The translations under genes were made by a program, and so were the position numbers. Below the pieces are notes generated by a model. That model ran no database searches, was not told the origin of the DNA, and was given only the letters and a program-made list of their open reading frames with translations. Positions 17,914 through 25,583 of a DNA stretch of 64,000 nucleotides are shown piece after piece. This stretch comes from Halosimplex halobium (GTDB taxonomy: Archaea; Halobacteriota; Halobacteria; Halobacteriales; Haloarculaceae): contig NZ_JBLKNX010000018.1 of assembly GCF_051414055.1 (NCBI RefSeq), forward strand, positions 73,628 through 137,627. The letters run 5' to 3'. Positions within the stretch are counted from its first letter, which is position 1, and every line of letters begins with the position of its first letter.

Positions 17914-18561
17914 ATGGACTCCGCCGAACTGCTCGACCTGCTGGGCAACGCCAACCGTCGGCGGATCCTCCGGTTGCTCGCGCACAAGCCCTGTTACGTC
18001 ACGGAGATCAGCGAGTATATCGGCGTGAGCCCGAAGGCGGTCATCGACCACCTCGAACGGCTCGACGAGGCGGGCCTCGTCGAGAGCAGCGTCGACGACC
18101 AGCGCCGCAAGTACTTCCGCATCGCCCGGAATCTCCGGCTGGAGGTGACCGTCTCGCCCTACACGTTCGGCACCAAGAGCGGCTACCCCGGCAGCTCAAT
18201 CGACGTGACCACCTGCCGGCACGTCTCCATCGACGCCGAGGTCGAGGCCGGTTCCGACGCCGGCGATCTGGCCGCGGAACTGGACCGCCTGCAGGACCTG
18301 GACCGGGAGCTGTCGCTGGCCCAGCGGTGGGTCCACGGCCGCCTCTCGGAGGTGATGGAGCAGCTGACCGACCAGTTCGAGGGCGAGGACGCGCGCCTGC
18401 TCGGCGACGTGGTCTCGGCGCTCGCCACTCGGTCGGGCACCGTCGAGGAGGTGAGCCGCCGCGTCGAGGCGCCCCCGGAGGTCGTCGAGGAGGCGCTCGA
18501 ACGGCTCGCCGACGAGGGCGTCGCCGAGCGCGAGGGCGACGAGTGGACGCTGCCGGACTGA
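17914..18561 (+). CDS. ArsR-type regulator with two winged-helix domains
   Basis: A 215-aa protein. Residues 1-75 form a winged helix (LLDLLGNANRRRILRLLAHKP, CYVTEISEYIGVSPKAVIDHLERLDEAG). A beta-rich middle part (YTFGTKSGYPGSSIDVTTCRHV) and a coiled helix follow, then a second HTH-like segment at the C-terminus (VEEVSRRVEAPPEVVEEALERLADEGV). Probably a dimeric DNA-binding repressor of local genes. Two cysteines (CYVTEIS, TTCRHV) could sense metal or redox, but no ArsR metal motif is complete. Confidence 0.85.
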   Translation: MDSAELLDLLGNANRRRILRLLAHKPCYVTEISEYIGVSPKAVIDHLERLDEAGLVESSVDDQRRKYFRIARNLRLEVTVSPYTFGTKSGYPGSSIDVTTCRHVSIDAEVEAGSDAGDLAAELDRLQDLDRELSLAQRWVHGRLSEVMEQLTDQFEGEDARLLGDVVSALATRSGTVEEVSRRVEAPPEVVEEALERLADEGVAEREGDEWTLPD

Positions 18562-18591
18562 ACGGGCGCGAGCCGGGCCGGCGGCGGCCGC

Positions 18592-18960
18592 TCAGCCGTC
18601 TTCGAGGTCGTAGGCCCGCTCGGCGTCGCGTCTGAACTGGTTGCGCTCGACGAGCTCCGGGACCGCCTCGTCGGCGTCGTCTTTCGAAACGTGCACGACA
18701 GCGACAAACAACAGGCCAGCGACCGTTACCGCCACCGACTCCATGATCGCGCCGGTAACCACGACCGCGACCACGACACTTCCGGTGGCCAGCAGGCGAC
18801 CGACCCGGCGCTTGCGCAGTTCCCGCTCGTGAGCCGCGACGATCGCCTCGCCGTCGCCGGCCGGCGCCGCGCGATAGACCGGCCCCTCCTCGGTCTCGTA
18901 GCGGAGCACGTCGACGGGGCCGTCGCCGTCGGTCGTCCCGGCGGCGTCGTCTGTCGACAT
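18592..18960 (-). CDS. Small two-helix membrane protein
   Basis: A 122-aa protein: an acidic N-terminal cytoplasmic part (VDVLRYETEEGPVYRAAPAG), then two adjacent membrane helices (LLATGSVVVAVVVTGAIMES and VAVTVAGLLFVAVVHVS), then a charged tail. I do not recognise a family. It lies 25 bases downstream of another membrane protein gene on the same strand, so the two are probably co-transcribed. Confidence 0.7.
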   Translation of the reverse strand: MSTDDAAGTTDGDGPVDVLRYETEEGPVYRAAPAGDGEAIVAAHERELRKRRVGRLLATGSVVVAVVVTGAIMESVAVTVAGLLFVAVVHVSKDDADEAVPELVERNQFRRDAERAYDLEDG

Positions 18961-18985
18961 CGAGCGGACCTGTCGGCCCGGGGAG

Positions 18986-19594
18986 TTAAATCTCGCGGGT
19001 CAGCCCGTCGCGCAGGTCCCGGCCGAAGTAGTGGCCGAGGACGGCCACGACGACCCCGGTGGTCGCGCCGAGCGCGGCGGTCGGCGCCAGGCCGACGCTC
19101 TCGACGAACGTCAGCGTCAGCACCCCCTGCATCATCGTCGCGAAGACGGCGGCGGCCGCGCCGGCGACCGCCACGGGGACGTACCGCCGGGTGCCGCTGG
19201 CGGCGCCCAGCAGGAACGCGCCGAGGAAGAGGCCGATAAGGCCCGTGACCGACCCGATCAGCGGGACGGCGCTGCCGGCGAACATCCCGCCGACCACGAC
19301 CACCGCGGCGAGCAGGAACGAGCGGGCCGACGGGACGTTGATCCCGAGGCTCGGCCGGTCGATGGAGGGCGTCAGCCGCGAGCGCAGGCTCGGCCCCGAG
19401 TCGGCCTCGGACCCTGCGCTCGCTTCGCTCCCGGCGTCGGCGGTCGCGGTCGAGCCGCCCCCGCCGTCGAGGTCGCCGGTCAGCGCGTCCACGTCGACCC
19501 CGAGTTCGTCGTCGCTGAACCCCACGTCGCCGTCGTCGGGGTCGCCGAGGTCGCCGTCGAGGTCCTCGACCCGCTCGTCCGTCCGCTCTGACAT
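18986..19594 (-). CDS. Polytopic membrane protein, DUF456-like
   Basis: A 202-aa protein. The first ~80 residues are disordered and very acidic. Then come four or five helices: FLLAAVVVVGGMFAGSAVPL, TGLIGLFLGAFLLGAASG, YVPVAVAGAAAAVFATMMQG and a last one with ALGATTGVVVAVLGHYFG. Glycine-rich helices of this kind occur in DUF456 proteins, but the match is only by appearance. The ATG at 19594 (MSERTDERVED) is chosen because upstream sequence is shadow coding. Confidence 0.65.
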   Translation of the reverse strand: MSERTDERVEDLDGDLGDPDDGDVGFSDDELGVDVDALTGDLDGGGGSTATADAGSEASAGSEADSGPSLRSRLTPSIDRPSLGINVPSARSFLLAAVVVVGGMFAGSAVPLIGSVTGLIGLFLGAFLLGAASGTRRYVPVAVAGAAAAVFATMMQGVLTLTFVESVGLAPTAALGATTGVVVAVLGHYFGRDLRDGLTREI

Positions 19595-19735
19595 ACCCAC
19601 CACTCCGGACCGAGGGCCCATGTGCCTTTTCCTCGCGTCGCCCCCGCGGCGACAGAACGAGCGCGGTCCACAGGACCACCGGTCCGCGGTTCCGGTGTCC
19701 GCACGTATTTGGGGCCGATCCGCGTAGGTGGGTCC

Positions 19736-20584
19736 ATGCCGGTCGAGACGCGCCCGCCGGCCGACTGGACGGCGGGCCACGTGGCGGTCGCCGAGGGAGT
19801 CAGACTGCACTACGACCGCAGCGGCGGCGACGGGCCGCCGCTGGTGGTCGCCCACGGCGTCTTCGACGACGGACGCTGTCGACTCCCGCTCGCCCGCGAC
19901 CTGGCCGACGACTACGACGTGATCGTCTACGACGCCCGCGGCCACGGCCAGTCGTCGGCGCCCGAATCGGGCTACGACGCCGACACGCGGGCGGCCGACC
20001 TGATCGGCCTGCTCGAAGGGCTCGGCGTCGCCGACCCGATCCTCTTCGGCCACTCGATGGGCGGCGACACCGTGCTCGCGGCCGCCGCCAACCACCCCGG
20101 CTGGCCGCGGGCCGTCGTCGCGGTCGACCCCGCGTGTCTGCTGGGCCACAACGCCGAGAATCGCGGCGACGAGCGCATGGACGAGGCGGAGGTCGAGGGG
20201 ATCCGCCAGCGGGTCCTGTGGTGGCAGGACCACACCAAGGCCGAACTGCTGGAGGCCGACGACGAACTCGCCGGCCACGTCGCCGACGGCGACGAGGAAC
20301 TGGCGAGCCTGCTCGCCGACGCCCGCCTGCGAGTCAGCCCGAACATCACCGAGGTGTTCACCAGCGGCTGGGTCGACCCCGAGGACGCCTTCCCCGACAT
20401 CGAGGCACCGACGCTGGTCGTCCGCGCCGACGTGGACGAGGCGGCTCGCGAGCGCGACCGCGAGGCCGTCGACCTGCTCCCCGACGGGCGCCTGCTGCAC
20501 GTCGACGACGCCGGCCACTGCGTCTTCCGCGACCGCCGCGCGTTCGCGACCGAACGGCTCCGGAGCTTCCTCGACGACGTCTGA
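19736..20584 (+). CDS. Alpha/beta-hydrolase
   Basis: A 282-aa cytoplasmic hydrolase. The oxyanion region follows VVAHGVFDD; the nucleophile elbow is GHSMGG; the acid is probably the Asp of RADVDEA; the catalytic His is in DDAGHCVF. YDARGHGQSSAPESGYD is the usual cap-proximal loop. The substrate is not predictable. The ATG at 19736 lies 7 bases after the pattern expected for a leaderless start, and the gene is divergent from the membrane protein at 18986. Confidence 0.9.
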   Translation: MPVETRPPADWTAGHVAVAEGVRLHYDRSGGDGPPLVVAHGVFDDGRCRLPLARDLADDYDVIVYDARGHGQSSAPESGYDADTRAADLIGLLEGLGVADPILFGHSMGGDTVLAAAANHPGWPRAVVAVDPACLLGHNAENRGDERMDEAEVEGIRQRVLWWQDHTKAELLEADDELAGHVADGDEELASLLADARLRVSPNITEVFTSGWVDPEDAFPDIEAPTLVVRADVDEAARERDREAVDLLPDGRLLHVDDAGHCVFRDRRAFATERLRSFLDDV

Positions 20585-20660
20585 CCGGCGGAGCGCGGTA
20601 CCACCGGCGACGGCCGACGGGACCGCCGCTGGCGACCGACTGTATGCGGTCAGGAAGCGT

Positions 20661-21085
20661 GTCGCGCCGCGTCCGCGGCGCGACCGGGGAGGAGTGGCGG
20701 CACACTCGCGAGCGCGCTCCGTCGCGCTCGCTACCGGCGGTCGCCGTGCTGTCCTGGTGGACTGAAAGGGCGAGGCGCGCTCGCGCCGATAGTCGCCTGA
20801 GCGGGCCACTATCCGCGCGGTGCGAGGCGCTGTGCGCCTCGAAGCGAACGGCTGTGCCGTGAGCGGGCGGTGTGGAGAGCGCGGATATCCCGCTTGGTTC
20901 GAGAGAGCGAAGCTCTCTCGTCACTGAGCGAATCGAAGATTCGCGAGGTCTGCGAGAGCTGTGCTCTCGCCCGATCCCGAAAATCTCCGATTTTCGGAGA
21001 CAGCGACCGCGAGCGCGGCGAGGGCTTTCAGCGCTTGCCGTCCTCTGCGGCCACCGATACAGCTAGCGAGCGCGGCGAGGGCTTT
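20661..21085. repeat. Cluster of small perfect hairpins in a 600-base gene-free stretch
   Basis: The interval 20585-21184 has no credible gene. Hairpins: 20661-20684 (10-bp arms GTCGCGCCGC/GCGGCGCGAC), 20708-20731 (9 bp), 20823-20841 (CGAGGCGC/GCGCCTCG, loop TGT), 20848-20860 (ACGGC/GCCGT, loop TGT), 20900-20920 (CGAGAGAGC/GCTCTCTCG, loop GAA), 20928-20944 (GCGAATC/GATTCGC, loop GAA), 20952-20970 (GCGAGAGC/GCTCTCGC, loop TGT) and 20977-20997 (CCGAAAATC/GATTTTCGG, loop TCC). A 20-base direct repeat follows at 21009-21028 and 21066-21085. Arms differ in sequence; stem length and three-base loop are kept. Confidence 0.85.
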
Positions 21086-21184
21086 GGGCACTCATCGCCG
21101 GTAGCTCCTCTCACCGCTAGAACGAACCGACGACAATCGCCGGCGCCCACGGCCTTTAGAGGCGGGGCGTCCTTTGGTCGGGCG

Positions 21185-22009
21185 ATGGAAGTTACCCTCC
21201 TCGGGACCGGCGACACGACGGGGACGCCGACGCCCGGTTGCGACTGCGAGACCTGCCGGCGGGCGGTCGACCGCGGCGTCGAGCGCTCGCGGTTCTCCGT
21301 GCACGTCCGCAACGAGCGCACCGGCGAGTCGCTGCTGGTCGACACGAGCCCGGACTTCCGCCACCAGTTCCTCGGCCACGACGTGGGGCTGCCCGACGCC
21401 GCCGTGATCACCCACATCCACTTCGACCACCTCGACGGCCTCGGCCACGCCTACCGGCTGTTCGACCGCCTGCCCGTCCACGCCGCCGACGAGCGCGACC
21501 CCGAGACCGGCGAGAGCGTCGCCGAGACGGTCCGGCGGCGCTACGACTACCTCGACCAGGTCGAAGTCCTCGCCGAGACGCCGTTCGAACCGTTCGAGAC
21601 CTGCGGGTTCGAGGTGACGCTCGTCCCCGTCGACCACCCGCCGCTGGTCTGCTACGGCCTCGCTATCGAGGACCCCGAGACCGGCGCGAAACTCTCGATC
21701 TCCGGCGATACGACCTACGGGGTCGGCGCGGACGCCAGGGCGGTCCTCGACGACCCGGACCTGCTACTCGCCGACGGCATCGTGACCGCCGACCTGTGCG
21801 AGCACCACCCGGCGGGCGGCAACCACTTCGACGACGAGGGCCGCGCCCGCACGTTCGGGACGAAACACATGACCGTCGAGGGCGCCGTCGCACTTGGCGA
21901 GGATCTCGACGCCGCGGAGACGCGGGTGGTCCACGTCTCCCATTTCCTCGACGCCGACCGGGCGTTCGAGGAGCCGCTGGCCGTCGACGGCGAGACGTAC
22001 AGCCTCTGA
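21185..22009 (+). CDS. PhnP-like metallo-beta-lactamase-fold hydrolase
   Basis: A 274-aa MBL-fold enzyme. Starts MEVTLLGTGDTTGTPTPGCD with a CDCETC cysteine pair as in PhnP. Metal site: THIHFDHLDG (HxHxDH), the His of VDHPPLVC, the Asp of ISGDTTYG and the final HVSHF. PhnP cleaves cyclic phosphodiesters such as phosphoribosyl cyclic phosphate; related archaeal proteins are nucleotide phosphodiesterases. No phosphonate-lyase genes are nearby, so the natural substrate is open. The stop is followed 68 bases later by a small gene on the same strand. Confidence 0.88.
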   Translation: MEVTLLGTGDTTGTPTPGCDCETCRRAVDRGVERSRFSVHVRNERTGESLLVDTSPDFRHQFLGHDVGLPDAAVITHIHFDHLDGLGHAYRLFDRLPVHAADERDPETGESVAETVRRRYDYLDQVEVLAETPFEPFETCGFEVTLVPVDHPPLVCYGLAIEDPETGAKLSISGDTTYGVGADARAVLDDPDLLLADGIVTADLCEHHPAGGNHFDDEGRARTFGTKHMTVEGAVALGEDLDAAETRVVHVSHFLDADRAFEEPLAVDGETYSL

Positions 22010-22077
22010 TCCGGGTTGGCCCGCCGGCGACGCACGCCCCCGGAAACTCCATACCGCTCGCGCTCGAACCGGGACCT

Positions 22078-22443
22078 ATGAGCAGCCAGGCCCCCGACGA
22101 GGCGTCCGGGCCACTCGCCACCCGGGTGGTGGTGTCGTTCCCGGCCGACATCGGCCAGCACGGCCGAAACCGGATCCGCTCCGACTATTACAGGAACTAC
22201 CTCACCAAGGTCCACGACGCGGCCGCCGAGGGCGACGAGTGGGACGAGTTCACCGACGTGGGCTGCTGTGGCAGCCAGATGGACGTGCCCCTCGTGGTCG
22301 AGGCGGTCGAGGGCGGCTCGCGGGTCGACGCGGACACCGAGATCGAGTACACCGAGCGCGAGGCCTGCGGGATCAACCAGGGCTGGTCCGTCCAGCACGA
22401 CGAACCCGAGGCGCTGGACGGGAGTAGCGCGGACTCGGTCTGA
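22078..22443 (+). CDS. Haloarchaeal hypothetical with CC and C motifs (121 aa)
   Basis: A soluble acidic protein starting MSSQAPDEASGPLATRVVVS. Central features are FTDVGCCGSQMDVPL and a C-terminal EREACGINQGWSVQHDEP. The three cysteines could bind a metal. I recognise no family. It follows the PhnP-like gene on the same strand and converges with the beta-propeller gene at 22490, so it is probably not part of the tubulin/GTPase cluster. Confidence 0.7.
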   Translation: MSSQAPDEASGPLATRVVVSFPADIGQHGRNRIRSDYYRNYLTKVHDAAAEGDEWDEFTDVGCCGSQMDVPLVVEAVEGGSRVDADTEIEYTEREACGINQGWSVQHDEPEALDGSSADSV

Positions 22444-22489
22444 GATGCCGTCGGTACGGCGATCCCGTTGCGCGAACCGCGGCGGACCG

Positions 22490-25400
22490 TCACCCCTCTT
22501 CGAGGACGTAGAGTCGTCCGTCGGCATCCGCGACGAGCAATCGCTCGCCGACAACTGTCGGACTGTGAGCCACACCGTTGGGCCGTGCCCATACGTCTAA
22601 CTGGTTGCCATCGGGCGAGAAGATGCGGATAGCGCCGTTTTCCTCGGCGACGTAGAGGCGCCCGTCCCACGTCAGAGTCGGAGACCCGGCGATCGAGTAG
22701 TCGAGACTCACCGACCAGAGATGGTCCGACTTGGTGGTGTAAACCTCGATCTCGCCTTTGTGGTAACAGAGAGCAATCCGTTCGGGGGAGACGATCGGCG
22801 GAACGGTGTGCGATCGCCTGGCCTCGTCCTCGAAGGTCCCATCTCGTGAATCACTGCTGGTCGGGTCGCTGTGGAGAACGTCCATGATACCGTTGGCAGC
22901 GGCGATAAAGACCCTCTTGTTCCGGAGGACTGGCTCCGAAACCGGTGGATGGATCTGTGGCCAGTTTGTCTGCAACGGTCGTCCGCTCGACGCCGCGACC
23001 GCGAGCAGATTGGCGTCCGCGAAATAGATCTTGTCTTCGTAGACGACTGGGCGTCCGGGTCGCATGTCGTTGAACCTTTTGGTGAACTCCGATCGGTCCA
23101 ACCCGAGGGACGCGGCGTACAGCCGACCGCTCCGATCGGTGAGGTAAATGTACTCTCCGGTGGGAACAGGCGACGAGACGATCCGCCCCGACACCGTTAA
23201 CTGTCCCTGTCTGGTCCCGCTCCGAAGGTCGTAGGCCACGAGTCGTGGGTCTGTCTTCGCTCCCTTCCCGACAGGGACGTACACGTTCCCGTCGTGGAGA
23301 CAGGGCGACGCGGTGACCGAGGAGAACTGCGTCTCCCAGTCCTTCTCGTGGGTTTCGATGTCATAGACGTAGAGACCACCGTCTCTGTCGGCAACACAGG
23401 CGAACTTGCCGTCGGAAACCGGTGGGCCGACGAACTCCGAATCGCAGAGGTCCACGCGGTGGCGTCGCTTGAGATTGGCCGGTCCAGGGTCGGACGTCGA
23501 TCCCGTGTTCTGCGCGTCGTACCGGACCATCGGTGCGGACCCGGACGATCCCGAGGGCGCAGGCGTGGTCGACTTGTCGGCCACTCCACCCGATGCCGTC
23601 GCGGCGACCGACCCGTCGGACGTCGACTCCGTCCGCTGGCTCGACTGTGCCTGCGAGGACCGCCCCTCGGTCACGGGGTCCAGTTCCGACGCCGGCTCCG
23701 GGGCGTTCCCCGACGCGTTCGAACCGGCCGGTTTCCCGCCGGAGTCTTCCCTGGACTCGGTCGGCGACCGCTCGTCGTTCGGGGACCGGTTCGATTGGGA
23801 GGTATCCGGGTCGGCGCGAGTGCTCCGCTGGTCCCGTTGTTGGTTCCTGTTCCGGAGGATCTGCTTGTACTTCTGGCGCTGGGGTTTGTCGAACACGCCC
23901 TCGGACGACTCGTCGTCGAGTTTCTTCGCGGCTTCCGCGGCGACCTCCCGAATCTCCGCGTCCTCGTCGTCGATGTACTTCCAGACCTGTTCCCGAGAGG
24001 GAGTATCTTTCGTCTGGTGGATCGTGTTCGAGTACAACCGCTTGATCTCCTCGAGGCGCACATCGCGGTCGGCCTGCTGGCCCTTCGAGCCGCCGGTCGA
24101 CGACGGGGGCGTAAAGAGGCGAAGCGGAAGCCGCAGGACCGAGCTCGAAGGCCAGAGTCGGCCGGCGAGAGTCCCGACCCCGTAGGCGACGTGGCCGAGG
24201 ACCCACACCGCGGTGACCACGACGAGTCCATCGACGACGGGATTCCAGTTGTCGACGACCAGTTCCGTGATCGCCGACGCGGTGGCGAACAGGACGGCCG
24301 CGACGGCGGTGCCAGCGACGACTCCCAGAAGCGTCGCCGAGTGCTTCGAGACCCAGGACCGGTCCGTCGTCGACACTTCGACCCGCTGGTCGGCGAAGCC
24401 GTCGGAGAGCCGGTCGACGAGTTCGTCGGTCGACCGGGCCAGCGACTCCAGGGACTCGGCGTCGCTGACCACCTGTTCGGCCCGGCGGTCAAGTTCCTCC
24501 GGGAACGGCGACGGGCTGAGCAGCGACCGGAGCCGCGAGAACGCGCGCCGAAGGGGGACTCTCACCCGCCGCTTGAGCACGACGGTAACCAGCAGGAACG
24601 CCAGCAGCGGTCCGACGAGTTGCCAGTTGGCCGCCGTGAACTCGACCGTGGGAACGGCCGGCGGGAGGTGGGGCGGGAACGTGTACGTGATCGAGTCGGT
24701 CGCGAGCGACGCCAGCTCGGTGAACGAACCGCGCCACGTGGCGTAGCCGAGACCGGCGACGAGCGCGACGGCGAACGCGAGCAGCCCCGTCTTGGCGACG
24801 CCCTCCCAGTTCACGCCCTGGTCGACTTTCTGGCGGACGGTCACCGGGAACGCCTCGTCGAACCCCTGGCGTTCGAGGGCCGCCACGACTCCGGCGGCCG
24901 ATCGGTGCCCGGACAGTTTCTCGCCGGCCGCCGAGACGAGCGCGTCGACCGACTTCGACAGCTCGTCCGTCGCATCGGCCACCTTCCAGTCCCGCCTGGC
25001 GTCCGCCGCCTGTCCGGTCAGCCGGATGCCGTCGAACTGGTCGTTGGGCTCGATGTAGATGTCCGCGTCGGTGTCGAACTGCGACGGCGGCTGCCGACAG
25101 ATCGCGTAGCTCCGGTCGTCCCCGTAGCGGTCGTAGAAGTATCGGAACAGACGGACCGCCGTCAGCTCGTCCGGGGCGGCGAAGCTGAGGGTCCCGCAGT
25201 GGTCGAGCAGGTCGTCGGCCAGGTCGTCGGATATCGGTGGACCGGTCGGGTCCGCGGACGTGAGGTTGTCGAAGACGACCTGGCCGCCGCTGGTGCCCTC
25301 TCTGATGGACCAGTCCCGGCCTTCGACGGCCTCGCGCACTCGTTGCTGGAATTCGTCGAGGCCTGTCGACCCATCGGTCTCGTACGTGGCGATGAACTGT

Positions 25401-25579
25401 TCGGGATCGGACCGGTATACGTTGACGAACGACCAGACATACCCCGAAGACGGGTCGTACTCCAGCAGCAGTCCCGCATTGAAGTCGTCGACGACGGAGG
25501 TATCGATCTGTTCGGTTGTTCGCTGACCGGTCGTGTGAACAACCTCGCCGGTAGGGCCGGGATGGAGTTTCAGCGGCAT
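22490..25579 (-). CDS. Large membrane protein with C-terminal PQQ-like beta-propeller
   Basis: A 1029-aa protein. Residues 1-250 are an alpha/beta region of unknown type (FNAGLLLEYDPSSGYVWSFVN...). Membrane helices lie at about 258-280, 318-337, 411-440 and 446-475. A charged, HEAT-like helical segment (VWKYIDDEDAEIREVAAEAAKKL) is followed by a long disordered Ser/Asp/Arg region. Residues ~683-1029 form a seven-or-so-bladed propeller with repeats such as GGLYVYDIETHEKDW, GRLYAASLG, GRLYVAEENGAIRIF and GRLYVLEEG. It starts four bases after the GTPase gene, so the two are one operon. The propeller may sense a ligand or protein partner. Confidence 0.85.
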   Translation of the reverse strand: MPLKLHPGPTGEVVHTTGQRTTEQIDTSVVDDFNAGLLLEYDPSSGYVWSFVNVYRSDPEQFIATYETDGSTGLDEFQQRVREAVEGRDWSIREGTSGGQVVFDNLTSADPTGPPISDDLADDLLDHCGTLSFAAPDELTAVRLFRYFYDRYGDDRSYAICRQPPSQFDTDADIYIEPNDQFDGIRLTGQAADARRDWKVADATDELSKSVDALVSAAGEKLSGHRSAAGVVAALERQGFDEAFPVTVRQKVDQGVNWEGVAKTGLLAFAVALVAGLGYATWRGSFTELASLATDSITYTFPPHLPPAVPTVEFTAANWQLVGPLLAFLLVTVVLKRRVRVPLRRAFSRLRSLLSPSPFPEELDRRAEQVVSDAESLESLARSTDELVDRLSDGFADQRVEVSTTDRSWVSKHSATLLGVVAGTAVAAVLFATASAITELVVDNWNPVVDGLVVVTAVWVLGHVAYGVGTLAGRLWPSSSVLRLPLRLFTPPSSTGGSKGQQADRDVRLEEIKRLYSNTIHQTKDTPSREQVWKYIDDEDAEIREVAAEAAKKLDDESSEGVFDKPQRQKYKQILRNRNQQRDQRSTRADPDTSQSNRSPNDERSPTESREDSGGKPAGSNASGNAPEPASELDPVTEGRSSQAQSSQRTESTSDGSVAATASGGVADKSTTPAPSGSSGSAPMVRYDAQNTGSTSDPGPANLKRRHRVDLCDSEFVGPPVSDGKFACVADRDGGLYVYDIETHEKDWETQFSSVTASPCLHDGNVYVPVGKGAKTDPRLVAYDLRSGTRQGQLTVSGRIVSSPVPTGEYIYLTDRSGRLYAASLGLDRSEFTKRFNDMRPGRPVVYEDKIYFADANLLAVAASSGRPLQTNWPQIHPPVSEPVLRNKRVFIAAANGIMDVLHSDPTSSDSRDGTFEDEARRSHTVPPIVSPERIALCYHKGEIEVYTTKSDHLWSVSLDYSIAGSPTLTWDGRLYVAEENGAIRIFSPDGNQLDVWARPNGVAHSPTVVGERLLVADADGRLYVLEEG

Positions 25580-25583
25580 CGGA

